Assembly: GCA_030159075.1 (NCBI GenBank) | Contig: BROG01000042.1 | Span: forward strand, 496,501-560,500 | Length of the DNA stretch: 64,000 nt | Reading direction: 5' to 3' | DNA from: Atrina japonica | Taxonomy: Eukaryota; Mollusca; Bivalvia; Pterioida; Pinnidae | In this document: positions 1 to 16,304 of the stretch, one piece after another | Numbering within the stretch: the stretch's first letter is position 1 | Layout: the number at the start of each line of letters is the position of its first letter | Program-made: the position numbers and the translations under genes | Notes under the pieces: generated by a model | Seen by the model: the letters and a program-made list of their open reading frames with translations, nothing else | Database searches by the model: none | Told to the model about the DNA's origin: nothing

Positions 1-1480
1 TTGTTACAAACTCCTTTAAATCTGGATTATCACTAAAATCTTTATTTATCATAAATCTTTACTGGACATTATCTTGACCCATTTATACACAGGTGACCGT
101 TACACAGAGACATATACCAACAGTCATTTGACTGTATTAGCACTAGTATGATGTGTATCACACAGTCAAAAAGAAGAAATGCTCAAACCTCTAATTTAAA
201 ATGTCTAATAAAATTTCCATAAACTTTGCAAAATTCCTGAACTTAAAACAGGAAGAAATTTCTGCTTTTTCTTTTTGCTTTATCATCCATCATTGCCTGT
301 TCAGAGTGTTAACATACAATCAGCTGTGTTCCTTCCTTCGGTGTATATCAATTATCACACTATCCTGACATGTACTTGGCCACAACACACTAATGGAATT
401 TGTATCTATAATCTGTCAGATTATCAGTTAAAGTACACAAGACTCCAAACATAATTAGCTACAGATTAACCCACAGTAAAATACACAAAATTTACATGTT
501 CCAAAACAGGAGACATATATATTTGTGTGTGTGTGTGTGTGTCTAGAACCCCTCTCTCTCTCTCTTACTGTATTGCAATATTAATTGCTACAAAATGTTA
601 TGTTTGGTTGGTTTTGCATGGTTGCTATCACAATTAAACACACCTGATAAAGGCCAGTCATAAGGCTGAAGTATTTTGTATGAAGTGTTTATACAAATTT
701 TGTATATATATATAAAATTTGATTTCTAATCTTCAGATGTTTTATTTATTGTATTGTACAGGATACACTCAATACCTGCTGGAAAGTCATCTGATCCAAT
801 ATTAATGATATGAAATACGATATTTTTATAATAACAGATCGTGAGCCTAATCAATGATGCCTATATATAACAATAGATCGTGATCCTAATTAATTATGCC
901 TATATAAAAGTATAATATCAATATCTATGAGCTCTCAAACAAAAAAATCTTGACATTTTTGTTGTTGATGATACATCTTATTCTAAAGAGAATTCATTGA
1001 CATACACATCTTAATCTTCAAGGAAAGTCAGAACAACACAAGATATTTCATTTAACTCTCAATTTCTTTAATGACAATTATAACTATGAATGGCTCTTCT
1101 AAATTAAATCTCAAGTTTTATATTTTCAGTCATGCTGTATTCCCGGATACAAATGTAATTGTGCAGTGTAGCATAGCAAAGATAGCTGAATGGCTTTACA
1201 AAAATCAATGCTAAAGCACCAATATAAAATGTAGGTTCCTATGTCATATAGTACAAACATTGATGTCATAACGTGTAACATGTGTTTAGACTAACATGTG
1301 CTTAGAATACACATTAAACTCTACATGTTTTCACTGTAAGATCTTTCAATACATATCAACATTTACACCGTGTTACAGAGTCAAAGAACAAATACAATAT
1401 TACAATGTACCTAAAAAGGAACCAACAGCCTGCTACAAATAAACTGGCAGCCTTTCTCACAAAATAATCTTAGGTTCTAG
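1..1480. other. Gene-less stretch, probably ITPK1 intron
   Basis: No exon or RNA gene recognised. It holds short simple repeats (a GT run followed by a CT run near 520-565) and AT-rich unique sequence. It lies downstream of the last visible ITPK1 exon on the minus strand, so it is most likely intron. Confidence 0.5.
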
Positions 1481-5129
<3,649 letters not shown>

Positions 5130-5255
5130 CTGAATATTCTTTATTTGTTTGCTTGCTAACATATCCCCTTCCTCCTCATTCACCATTAAACCCGTACATT
5201 TGTGAAGAATTAAATCAAATGGTCCCTGTGTTTCCAATGGCGAATCTATATCAAT
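5130..5255 (-). CDS. ITPK1: ITPK1 coding exon 3 (inositol-tetrakisphosphate 1-kinase)
   Basis: A 126-nt exon of 42 codons, phase 0 at both ends. The minus strand shows a pyrimidine-rich acceptor (tcttcttttgcag) before ATTGAT and the donor CAG|GTAATT after the last codon. The peptide includes IDIDSPLETQGPFDLILHK, which fits the N-terminal domain of animal inositol 1,3,4-trisphosphate 5/6-kinase, where a GP-[LF]-D-[LV]-I-[LI]-HK segment is typical. ITPK1 is a cytosolic kinase of inositol polyphosphate metabolism. The C-terminal ATP-grasp catalytic domain would be encoded by exons left of base 1. Joined to the microexon at 20531-20555, the reading frame stays open and follows the family. Exon identity and borders are read directly; the gene name rests on remembered similarity. 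Confidence 0.88.
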
Positions 5256-5785
5256 CTGCAAAAGAAGACAAAATACTTGGTAACAATCTGTACTACAAAG
5301 TGAAATAGATAATATAACTACATCATTGGCTACAAAAATATTCCCAAGGGAAACAGAGTGGCATCACAGTTCCCTACAGGGTGGCATCACAGTTCCCTAA
5401 AAATATCCTTAATGTCAATAATAATGGTATATACAAACTTCAAATTATTTAGACTGTAAGATTGAAATGGAATATAAATGTGTTCTTTCTCTCCATCTCG
5501 GTCTGTCTGTCTATTTCTCTCAAACCAATTTACGTCTTCAAATATTCATGTGTTAGATGAAGTATTTCATAATCACCAACGTCATCTCAGTAAACAAGAT
5601 ATACAATTATTTATTATCTAGCTAACAAACTTGCCAAACCTGACAGAAGTGAATCAGAAAATATACGTACTCATCAGCTTTTAATGACTCAAACAGAAGT
5701 CAATACAATTTACAAAATAGAATGTAGAGCTGTAGACAAAATAAAAACAGGACAAACTATGCACAGGGTGTAAATAAAACAAGCA

Positions 5786-7450
5786 GTTATATCTAAACAG
5801 AAAGTCTAAAGATGCTACAAATATACCGTCAAATGTAGACTGACATCAGAACATAGTTATATCTAAACAGAAAGACTAAAGATGCTACAAATATACCGTC
5901 AAATGTAGACTGACATCAGTACAGTTATATCTAAACAGAAAGACTAAAGATGCTACAAATATACCGTCAAATGTAGACTGACATCAGTACAGTTATACCT
6001 AAACAGAAAGACTAAAGATGCTACAAAGACACTGTCAAATGTAGACTGACATCAGAACAGTTATATCTAAACAGAAAGACTAAAGATGCTACAAAGACAC
6101 TGTCAAATGTAGACTGACATCAGCACATAGTTATATCTAAACAGAAAGACTAAAGATGCTAAAAAGATACCGTCAAATGTAGACTGACATCAGTACAGTT
6201 ATACCTAAACAAAAAGACTGAAGATTACAAAGATGCTACAAATGTAGACACTGTACAAATGTAGAAAGACTAAAGATGCATACAAAGAACTGTCAAATGT
6301 AGTTAGTATCTAAACAGAAAGACTAAAGATGCTACAAAGACACTGTCAAATGTAGACTGACATCAGAACATAGTTATATCTAAACAGAAAGACTAAAGAT
6401 GCTACAAAGACACTGTCAAATGTAGACATCAGACATCAACAAAAAGAGTAAATATCTACAAAGACACTGTCAAAGTAGACTAACATCAGTACAGTTATAC
6501 CTAAAGACAGAAAGACTAAAGATGTACAAAGACACTGTCACATCAGACTGACATCAGTACAGTTATATCTAAACAGAAAGACTAAAGATGCTACAAAGAC
6601 ACTGTCAAATGTAGACTGACATCAGAACATAGTTATATCTAAACAGAAAGACTAAAGATGCTACAAATATACCGTCAAATGTAGACTGACATCAGTACAG
6701 TTATATCTAAACAGAAAGACTAAAGATGCTAAAAAGATACCGTCAAATGTAGACTGACATCAGTACAGTTATACCTAAACAGAAAGACTAAAGATGCTAC
6801 AAAGATACCGTCAAATGTAGACTGACATCAGTACAGTTATACCTAAACAGAAAGACTAAAGATGCTACAAAGACACTGTAAAATGTAGACTGACATCAGT
6901 ACATAGTTATATCTAAACAGAAAGACTAAAGATGCTACAAAGACACTGTCAAATGTAGACTGACATCAGTACAGTTATATCTAAACAGAAAGACTAAAGA
7001 TGCTACAAAGACACTGTCAAATGTAGACTGACATCAGAACATAGTTATATCTAAACAGAAAGACTAAAGATGCTAAAAAGATACCATCAAATGTAGACTG
7101 ACATCAGTACATAGTTATATCTAAACAGAAAGACTAAAGATGCTACAAAGACACTGTCAAATGTAGACTGACATCAGAACATAGTTATATCTAAACAGAA
7201 AGACTAAAGATGCTAAAAAGATACCGTAAAATGTAGACTGACATCAGTACATAGTTATATCTAAACAGAAAGACTAAAGATGCTACAAAGACACTGTCAA
7301 ATGTAGACTGACATCAGAACAGTTATACCTAAACAGAAAGACTAAAGATGCTACAAAGACACTGTCAAATGTAGACTGACATCAGAACATAGTTATATCT
7401 AAACAGAAAGACTAAAGATGCTACAAAGACACTGTCAAATGTAGACTGAC
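5786..7450. repeat. Minisatellite, unit about 66-70 bp
   Basis: About 24 copies of a unit starting gttatatctaaacagaaag and ending gtagactgacatcag, differing mainly by an optional 'at' in aca(at)gtt and by small deletions near 6220-6540. It lies in the ITPK1 intron. Confidence 0.95.
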
Positions 7451-8290
7451 ATCAGAACACAGACAGGAAGACTAAAGACAAGACATGTAGTCTGACATCA
7501 GAACACAGACAGGAAGACTAAAGACAAGACATGTAGTCTGACATCAGAACACAGACAGGAAGACTAAAGACAAGACATTTAGTCTGACATCAGAACACAG
7601 ACAGAGAAACGTAAGACAAGACATGTAGTCTGACATCAGAACATAGACAGAGAAACTTAAGACAAGACATGTAGTCTGACATCAGAACATACACAGAGAA
7701 ACTTAAGACAAGACATGTAGTCTGACATCAGAACACAGACAGAGAAACTTAAGACAAGACATGTAGTTTGATATCAAAACATACACAGAGAAACTTAAGA
7801 CAAGACATGTAGTCTGACATCAGAACACAGACAGAGAAACTTAAGACAAGACATGTAGTCTGACATCAGAACATAGACAGAGAAACTTAAGACAAGACAT
7901 GTAGTTTGACATCAAAACATAGACAGAGAAACTTAAGACAAGACATGTAGTCTGACATCAGAACACAGACAGAGAAACTTAAGACAAGACATGTAGTCTG
8001 ACATCAGAACACAGACAGGAAGACTAAAGACAAGACATGTAGTCTGACATCAGAACATGGACAGAGAAACTTAAGATAAGACATGTAGTCTGACACCAGA
8101 ACATGGACAGAGAAACTTAAGACAAGACATGTAGTTTGATATCAAAACATGAACAGAGAAACTTAAGACAAAAATGTAGTCTGACATCAGAACATAGACA
8201 GAGAGACTAAAGACAAGACATGTAGTCTGACATCAGAACATAGACAGAGAAACTGAAGACGTGTAGTTTGACATCAGAACAAAGACAGAG
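7451..8290. repeat. Minisatellite, unit 46 bp, derived from the preceding array
   Basis: About 18 copies of a 46-bp unit (agacaggaagactaaagac or agacagagaaacttaagac, then aagacatgtagtctgacatc). It shares the gactaaaga and tgtagnctgacatcagaaca blocks with the 66-70 bp array to its left, so it looks like a shortened descendant. Confidence 0.93.
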
Positions 8291-8869
8291 AAACCTTTTG
8301 AATTGTCAATTTTACACTTAGCATTTGTTACTTAGAAAACTTAAAATGTCATTGTAGTGAGTATTCAGAAAACATAATGTAGAATTAAGTCATTTCAGTT
8401 ACATAGCAACCACAATGCATTACATCGACATGCGTTAATGTATACAGGGGCGGAGTTTTAATGAAGTCAGAAGAAAACACAGTATATATAGGGCAAGAAG
8501 ATATTTTTGACACTCTTGTTAAGCATACAGCATTAATAGCAAAAAAAAAGAGATTTGGAAGATTAAACGAGTTGCCACTGAATGTGCAGAATTATCTTCT
8601 CCAGTGATTTTAACAGATGTCTGGAACTCACAAATAAGCTGTCAATCAACAAGCAATGAACGATCTGAAGATTTCCTGGCTATAGCTTCATACAGATCAA
8701 CAAGCAATGAACGATCTGAAAATTTCCTGGCTATAGCTTCATACAACAAGCACACAAGCCTTAATTTTATCAAACAATCAGATGTGAACCTTCAATATGT
8801 TTTGTTTGAAGTCTTTAAATAAAGAGTTCTGCTGAACAGAAAGCTGGCAACATTCACCTACATATACTG
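8291..8869. other. Unique spacer with a 51-bp direct duplication
   Basis: No gene recognised. A 51-bp block (aagcaatgaacgatctgaa onward) occurs at about 8651 and again at 8702. Because 51 is a multiple of 3, a 72-codon plus-strand frame stays open across it; its peptide is duplicated and matches no family I know. Confidence 0.6.
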
Positions 8870-9125
8870 ACCAGCACTTATTTTTGGTAACATCTGCTAC
8901 TGACCAGCCCTTATTTCTGGCAACCTTTGGACACTGACAAACACTTACTTCTGACAACTTTCAGTTACTGACCAGTACCTTTTTTCTGGCAAACTTTAGA
9001 TACTGACCAAAACTTATTTCTGGCAATCTTTACCTACTGACCAGCACTTATTTCTGGCAACCTTTACCTACTGACCAGCACTTATTTCTGGCTACTTCAG
9101 TTACTGACCAGCACTTATTTCAGAA
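8870..9125. repeat. Minisatellite, unit about 34 bp
   Basis: About eight copies of a unit containing ctgaccagcacttatttctgg, followed by caacctttac. Confidence 0.9.
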
Positions 9126-9239
9126 TAGGTAAAACATTAAGTTTAGTTTGCTGGAAAAACAACAAAATATACAAGGTAAAGTCAGAGATATTACAAGGGG
9201 CTGGAATGACTGATTGTAAGTCCCTACCACACATATACA

Positions 9240-9790
9240 TGTAACCACGTGCTACAATGTACAAATAAACAAAGCACTACATTACCTGTACAACAGTAAC
9301 AGGTAAATAACATTCTACTTTACTGTGCTACAATGTACAAATAAACAAAGCACTACATTACCTGTACAACAGTAACAGGTAAATAACATTCTACTTTACT
9401 GTGCAATGTACAAATAAACAAAGCACTACATTACCTGTACAACAGTAACAGGTAAATAACATTCTACTTTACTGTGCTACAATTAAACAAATCACTACAT
9501 TACCTGTACAACAGTAACAGGTAAATAACATTCTACTTTACTGTGCTACAATGTACAAATAAACAAAGTACTACATTACCTGTACAACAGTAACAGGTAT
9601 ATAACATTCTACTTTACTGTGCTACAATTAAACAAATCACTACATTACCTGTACAACAGTAACAGGTAAATAACATTCTACTTTACTGTGCTACAATGTA
9701 CAAATAAACAAAGCACTACTTTACCTGTACAACAGTAACAGGTAAATAACATTCTACTTTACTGTGCTACAATTAAACAAATCACTATGT
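9240..9790. repeat. Minisatellite, unit about 65-76 bp
   Basis: About seven copies of a unit with tgctacaatgtacaaataaa, cactacattacctgtacaac and cattctactttactg. Short and long versions alternate, depending on whether the tgtacaaat segment is present. Confidence 0.93.
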
Positions 9791-9904
9791 ATTTGTTGTG
9801 GTCACAAGCCTATCTGTGATGTAACTGCTTTACATGCACATTTTAAAATAACTGTTTGTTCAATTATGTTCATGGTCACTGAGCCTACAATCAATACTTT
9901 AAAC

Positions 9905-9985
9905 AAAGCATTATAGTGCAATATTATAGTTCAACAAAGCATTATAGTGCAATATTATAGTTCAACGGAGCATTATAGTGCACAG
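9905..9985. repeat. Three short direct repeats
   Basis: Three tandem copies of a roughly 30-35 bp unit around gcattatagtgcaatattat. Confidence 0.85.
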
Positions 9986-10089
9986 TTAAATATATACCTT
10001 TGTACCAGGCACACATATAAAAACCTTATTTTATGTTTAATGGAATATTTAATGGATATATAAGTCTAATACAATGTACCCCAAAGGAC

Positions 10090-10700
10090 AAGAGGCGCCC
10101 ACCTGGAAAATTCAGTCAATTTTTAATATGCAACTTATCATATGATATCTTCTGTTTACTAAGTCCCTGTGATATATATCTTTGACCCCATGACCTTGAA
10201 ACATTGTCACAATGATTTTTAGATAATTCCTTCATTTTTCTCACATATATTTGTATACAAAAAGTCAATAAGTTTTGAGTTACTAAGCCATTTGTATAAA
10301 ACCATTCCATGTCATTTGAAGCGCTCGCTAATGGCTTGTTTATGAACAGATTTTAATTTCTTTTGCTAACTTTATAGATATTGATGTAACAATAATGTAT
10401 ACAAATTTTGAAAGAAATCCAAAGATTGGTTCATGACATGAAGATTTATAAAGAGAAAGAGGTACCAAGTTTTAGCCTCTTTTGGTCTCTTTTGGAGCTC
10501 TGTGGGTATTAGCCCCTTTTTGTTAGTAACCTTGAAAACCCTTCTGTGGAACAAGCCTCCTGCATAATTTGGTTACAATATGTACTGTGGTTCTTGAGAA
10601 GAAGTTGTATGGAAACTGACTCGATGGACAAGGTGATGATGGACAGTAGGCCATAGTAATAACCCACCTGGCACTTTGGCCCAGGTGAGGTAAAAAGTAT
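10090..10700. other. Possible dispersed repeat with inverted ends
   Basis: The segment begins near cgcccacctgg and ends near cccaggtgagg, so short complementary ends bracket about 600 bp. Overlapping minus-strand frames inside show no known domain. It could be an old non-autonomous element; I cannot prove it from one copy. Confidence 0.25.
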
Positions 10701-11459
10701 TTCAATGATTGACATTTTGGCGTGCATACTGACACAAAAAGTACTGGTATATTTTCAAGGCAATATGATTTCAATGATCCATCTTTTGGTCATAGCGATA
10801 GATGTTACATATACAGCATAATTAGCATTTACACTATATTATATAGCTGGCAGTCTCAATATATTACTAGTCCTAATGAATATATCCTATGATTGTAAAC
10901 AAAAACCAAATGCATACATGTAATTACTTTGCATACATAACATTGCTTTCTGCTTCAAACAACTTTCCAGGTATGTTTGTTAAGTACACTATCGTTGGTC
11001 TAACAGAAATTGAACATTTGTTGAAAAAAAGTTCAGTTTCCCCAGACACAGATATCCTGGCTGAATCTAAATGGAGACCATCATGTTAAACAATGTTGAT
11101 TTATGCCATGCTTTACAGCACTTTATACATACATGTAAATGTCACTAGTTATAGGTCCATCAAGGTAAAGTGACACATCCTGGTTCAGCCAGAAACCAAA
11201 ACAATAGGTCTACTTTCCAAAAATAGGTTGTACAGGTAAAACACATTGCCTTGCACAGACTCCATGCATTACTGAATCTGTAATACATCTGTGATGACAA
11301 GTAACTTGTCACCCCTGTAATGATTTGATTTAGACTTCTTGTGTTTGTACATATGTGCCAGTTTACCTTGGTAGACCTGTACCAGTTAGCAATTTAAATC
11401 CTTGGATGGCCCTTCATAATATAAATTCATATATTCTACTTAAAAGACAAATGCTACTT

Positions 11460-12240
11460 GATCTAACCATAGCCATCTGTAATGTTAGGCTTATAAGTCT
11501 ACTTAATCTAATCATAGCCATCTGTAATGTTAGGCTTATAAGTCTACTTAATCTAATCAGAGCCATCTGTAATGTTAGGCTTGTAAGTCTACTTAATCTA
11601 ACCATAGCCATCTGTAATGTTAGGCTTATAAGTCTACTTAATCTAATCATAGCCATCTGTAATGTTAGGCTTGTAAGTCTAATTAATCTAATCAGAGCCA
11701 TCTGTAATGTTTAGGCTTGTAAGTCTACTTAATCTAATCAGAGCCATCTGTAATGTTAGGCTTGTAAGTCTACTTAATCTAACCATAGCCATCTGTAATG
11801 TTAGGCTTGTAAGTCAACTTAATCTATTCATAGCCATCTGTAATGTTAGGCTTGTAAGTCTACCTAATCTAACCATAGCCATCTGTAATGTTAGGCTTAT
11901 AAGTCTTCTTAATCTAACCATAGCCATCTGTAATGTTAGGCTTATAAGTCTTCTTAATCTAACCATAGCCATCTGTAATGTTAGGCTTATAAGTCTACTT
12001 AATCTAACCATAGCCATCTGTAATGTTAGGCTTATAAGTCTACTTAATCTAACCATAGCCATCTGTAATGTTAGACTTATAAGTCTACTTAATCTAATCA
12101 TAGCCATCTGTAATGTTAGGTTTATAAGGCTACTTCATCTATTTGTAGCCATCTGTAATGTTAGGCTTATAAGTCTACTTAATCTAATCATAGCCATCTG
12201 TAATGTTAGGTTTATAATTCTACTTAATTCTTAATCTAAT
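11460..12240. repeat. Minisatellite, unit 45 bp
   Basis: About 17 copies of a 45-bp unit (taatctaaccatagccatct followed by gtaatgttaggcttataag and tctact). The period is 15 codons and the unit lacks stops in some frames on both strands, which produces long Leu/Ile-rich open frames (up to 175 codons). These are repeat artefacts. Confidence 0.95.
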
Positions 12241-12950
12241 CACTATTTGCAGCTAATTGTTTTACATGGTTTGGACTTGTCTACCTACAGAGATGTACAA
12301 AATATATTCATACAGTATCATTTTTACTACATATTTCATAGAAAACAACATTTTATCCAAAAATTATTGTGCAGCCATTTCTTATTACATTTCAATAGAA
12401 TTTTCACCATCGAAAAATAATTGAATACAGTTTCATTATTTATTTTGATTTTTAATTTTCTAAATCAGAAATTAAAAGATTTATTTAAATAGAAAGTTTA
12501 AGTTTTATATGAAACCTCCCTATCATTGTCTAGTTGTGTGTGTGTATGTTAAACAGTAGTTACAAGGTCTGTAGATGCTTGCTTCTCTAAGAAATTAATC
12601 AATGAAAGAACCCTAGGAAAGTCAAAATGAACCAAACTTGTGACTTGTTAAATAAACATAGTTTTTCCATTATATTACTCAGACTAAATGTAAACATTCA
12701 AATTTGTATAAAATAGAAAATGTCAAAAGACATACACATCCATAAATTGTAAAGTTTATGCAAATCTAGTATATGAAATGTGGCACAGGTAATAAACTGT
12801 AGTGAGACCTACAAATTAATTCATTATATAAACACAAATCCTTCTTCAAGGTGCATACGAAGTTAACATGTAATTATCTTGATACCACAAGTATTAACAT
12901 CCTTGGCAACTAAACTGTTCCAGTAGTAAAGAGCTCATTATGACCACCAT

Positions 12951-13175
12951 CCAAATCTGTGATTGTCACACCCTGTTATGTATAGAAATTTGGACCCCAT
13001 ATAAGTCTGTGATTGTCACACCCTGTTACGTATAGAAATATGAACCCCATATAAATCTGTGATTGTCACACCCTGTTATGTACAGAAATATGAACCCCAT
13101 ATAAATCTGTGATTGTCACACCCTGTTATGTATAGAAATATGGACCCCATATAAATCTGTGATTGTCACACCCTA
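12951..13175. repeat. Minisatellite, unit 50 bp
   Basis: Five near-identical 50-bp copies containing gattgtcacaccctgttatg and accccatataa; starts of gattgtcaca at 12961, 13011 and 13061 fix the period. Confidence 0.95.
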
Positions 13176-13423
13176 AAATTAATTATCTTATATTGAAAAG
13201 ATTTCAATATTTGTCCACTTTGTCACATTCATTTAAAGATTAGAAAAATAAAATGTTGATATTGTTTAGTTTTATGTAGAACACATTATAGATTGCCTTT
13301 GATCCTGTGCTATTAAACACATCAGTATAATGAATTTGTAAATTAGGCTAAACTATGATGATAAATAGATACTGAACATGCCCATAGATGAAGGCCAAAG
13401 CTTACATGTATATACAATATTCA

Positions 13424-13666
13424 CTATTTCAGATCAGTGCGGAGGAGATTGTGTTCTATAAAAGTGTGTTTGTAGTCGAGATCAACTTCAAAATTAACAA
13501 AACTGCCCTCAATGGAGATAGAATCAATATTTGTCCATTGGCTTAATGGGGTTGTTCCAACAACAAAAATCTTTTCAGCGATAAAATTTGTCATACTAAC
13601 AAATCTTTCAGCAGTGATCAAATTTTCAATCGGAAAATGTGTAGTAATTTGTGGTACTTGAATAAT
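13424..13666 (-). CDS. Possible terminal exon of an unrecognised gene
   Basis: A minus-strand frame runs without repeats from a plausible acceptor (tattattcaag, exon from 13666) to a TAG at 13424-13426, giving about 80 codons. The peptide is of mixed, protein-like composition, with SISIEGSFVNFEVDLDY near the end, unlike the low-complexity frames around it. It lies inside the intron of ITPK1 on the same strand. It might be the last exon of a nested gene, an alternative 3' exon, or a chance frame. No family recognised. Confidence 0.28.
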   Translation of the reverse strand: MIQVPQITTHFPIENLITAERFVSMTNFIAEKIFVVGTTPLSQWTNIDSISIEGSFVNFEVDLDYKHTFIEHNLLRTDLK

Positions 13667-13935
13667 ATTAATAAAATGCAAATTCACACACAAAATTTAT
13701 AGATATGATTTTCATACATGTAAAAAAGAACAAGAATGAAGATCCATTATTCTCCCATTGTTCACAGATTTTTCTTTCATTTTAACAGGGAATGATTTCC
13801 TTGTCAACCCCTTGGGTATTGACAAGCTACACACCCTATGATGTCACAATACAATTTATGATGTATGGTGTCTATGGTGTCTAGAATGCAGTGCATAATG
13901 TCAAGACTTTATTTGCATAGATCTACATATACATG

Positions 13936-14118
13936 TACAGTAAAACCTGTATATAGGGGCCACCCAAGGGACCAGAAAATATTGGCCCTTATGTGCAGGT
14001 GACCCTTATACACAGGTTCAATTTAGTTGAAGTATGCAGTCAAGGGACTTTTCAAAACTGGCCTTTATAGACAGGTAATCCTTATATAGAGGTGGCCGCT
14101 ATAGCAGGTTTTACTGTA
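13936..14118. mobile_element. MITE-like element, 183 bp, 14-bp inverted ends
   Basis: It begins TACAGTAAAACCTG and ends CAGGTTTTACTGTA, perfect 14-bp terminal inverted repeats. The interior repeats gtatatagggg- and ccttatacacagg-like blocks. A related copy lies at 56349-56468, and a fragment of the interior (atttatacacaggtgacc) at about 83-100, so it is a dispersed family. Confidence 0.8.
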
Positions 14119-15504
14119 TTTAAACATGGGAGAAAAATAATCAACCCCTACCTTGAGGGTATGACAAAGGCATCTCAATCTGAGAGCAAGATTCTAAGAT
14201 GACAAACCAGGGGCTTGCCAAGGTAGGGGTTGATTCTATCAATCACTTCGGGAACACATACGTTTCAGTCCTACACAAAGCTACAGCTAAACCAATAGTC
14301 TGGATTGTAACCAGAAACATGTCAAAAAGTTCATCTTAATAAAAGGATTTGATAACAAATTTGTATATACTGAGGTGCACCTATCTATACAATATTGTCC
14401 CTCATACCTCCTATAACAGTAAGCAGTGTGTGTGTTTGTCATTGGTATAATGGGGATGGAACAGACTGGTATATCACACATGTACTTTACAGAAGCCTCT
14501 ATCATGTCTATATACCCATGCTTGTATAGCCTTACATACATGTTTTATAGACCTAGCAGTACTATTATCAAGGAAATGAAATGTACATGGTTAGTGATAC
14601 CATGTATATGTGTAAATGTTTATAGAGAAAAGAAATGTGATCTAAAATTACCTTAGATGTATGTGTTTTTGGAAAATGACTTGAATTCACAAAATATATC
14701 ATGTGAGTATGCATTGATAGGGAAATACAAAGTATGACTAAGTATAAAGTATATGTATTACATGTTCTAATGAAATGAAATATATAGGTAACTATATTTA
14801 GCACATGAAATAAATTGAAGTCATATCTCAGAAATAAAAAACAGCATTTGATTAGTTAGATTTTTGTCGGACATTTTAAGAAATATTACTAATCACAACA
14901 CTTGTAGCAGTACATGTACATATAACAAAGTCATTCAAAGAGTGGTACAGAACTAACATTAACCACAAACCGGTAAACAAACATTGTAGTAGTGATTGCA
15001 CAGTGACATGTGTGACTGACTCATCCACTAGTGACATTTTTGACAAGCCCCAAGGAAGTGTACTTTCCTGCATAAGTAAATTTGGCATTGCCCTGATATA
15101 AACATGTTCAAAGATAAACGCATAATGAAAAATCGAATAACATCTAAAATTAAAATTGAATAACATCCAAAATAAAAAAAAATACATGTATATCACATTT
15201 CACATACCTTTTTAAAAACTCTACTTGATTTTACCATGGATGAAAACTAAGTTCATGGAATTATGGGTATAACATTTATATTTCTGCTATGAAAACATTT
15301 TCCCAATACCGACTTCCTAGGTGAACTTCAAAAAATCAGTTTAATAAAACATTGCAAAAATACACATAAGATATAAAATTCTAATATGTGCAATTCCTTG
15401 CCAATATTAACTCTGTACATATTTTGCTTTCCAAATGATGTATATATACAAACATTTGTGTGGTTGATGGGGTTATTTTGGTATTTTTTAACATATTTTG
15501 CTTT
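14119..15504. other. Gene-less intronic stretch
   Basis: AT-rich unique sequence with several short frames on both strands and no recognisable domain. A splice-like pair (donor gtaattt at about 14650) has no coding context matching ITPK1. Confidence 0.5.
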
Positions 15505-15830
15505 CCAAATGGTCTCTATGACTCTGCTGTCTGGAATGGAAAGAAATGGGTCTATATGACTCTACTCTCTGGAATGGAAGGAAATGGTCTATATGATTGT
15601 TGTCTGGAATGGAAGGAAATGGGTCTATATGACTCTGCTGTCTGGAATGGAGGAAAAGGATCTATATACATGTATGACTCTGTGGTCTGGAATGAAGGGA
15701 ATGGGTCTTTATGACTTTGCTGTCTGTAATGGAGGAAAAGGATTTATATATATACATGTATGACTCTATGGTCTGGAATGGAGGGAAAGGATCTATATAC
15801 ATGTATCACTCTGCTGACAGGAGCCCAAGT
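15505..15830. repeat. Minisatellite, unit about 36-40 bp
   Basis: About eight copies of a unit with ctatatgactctgctgtctg and gaatgga, aggaaa(t)gg. Its plus-strand open frame (84 codons) is a repeat artefact. Confidence 0.9.
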
Positions 15831-16304
15831 GCAGTCTGATGATGTATATATAGAAACATCTGTGTGGTTGTTTTTTTATTAATTGTGTACATAAATTTAA
15901 AATCCATTCTTCTTTTAAGAATTATACCACAGGGGAATATGATTATACTCATGCCAAAACAGACTGCTTCATGAATACTACATTATGACATCATCACATA
16001 TTCTGGATGATTAGAATTGAAGTCATTCAACATTTTTCATGAATGAAACTCCATTTAGAAAATTGTTCCAGTGGAAGTTCTGTATCCAACTCCTGTGCAA
16101 AAAATTAATATTCTGATACTTATTTCTGGATCACCCAAGTGCTAGGTTATCTAGCACATAGTCTATAAATAGCATCATCAGAAGCTTATCAGCCTTCTCT
16201 CACGTTACTGATAGCAATAGAGTCCAATGTAAGCACTGGTCAACACTTCTCCTTACTGAACACAGATGCATTTAAAGATGTTATGCAATACTTCTATTGA
16301 TTTA

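Noticed and set aside
5786..8290. Possible CRISPR-like array (regular repeats with spacers)
   Set aside because: The whole unit is conserved, not only a short repeat with variable spacers; it is a eukaryotic minisatellite.
8604..8822. 72-codon plus-strand gene
   Set aside because: Depends on a 51-bp direct duplication; no homologue or splice context recognised.
14649..14678. Alternative ITPK1 microexon of 28 nt (donor gtaattt)
   Set aside because: Correct phase but the encoded residues (HFPKTHTSK) do not fit the family, unlike the 25-nt exon at 20531-20555.
15206..15222. Alternative ITPK1 microexon of 13-16 nt
   Set aside because: Too short for the missing residues and without family match.
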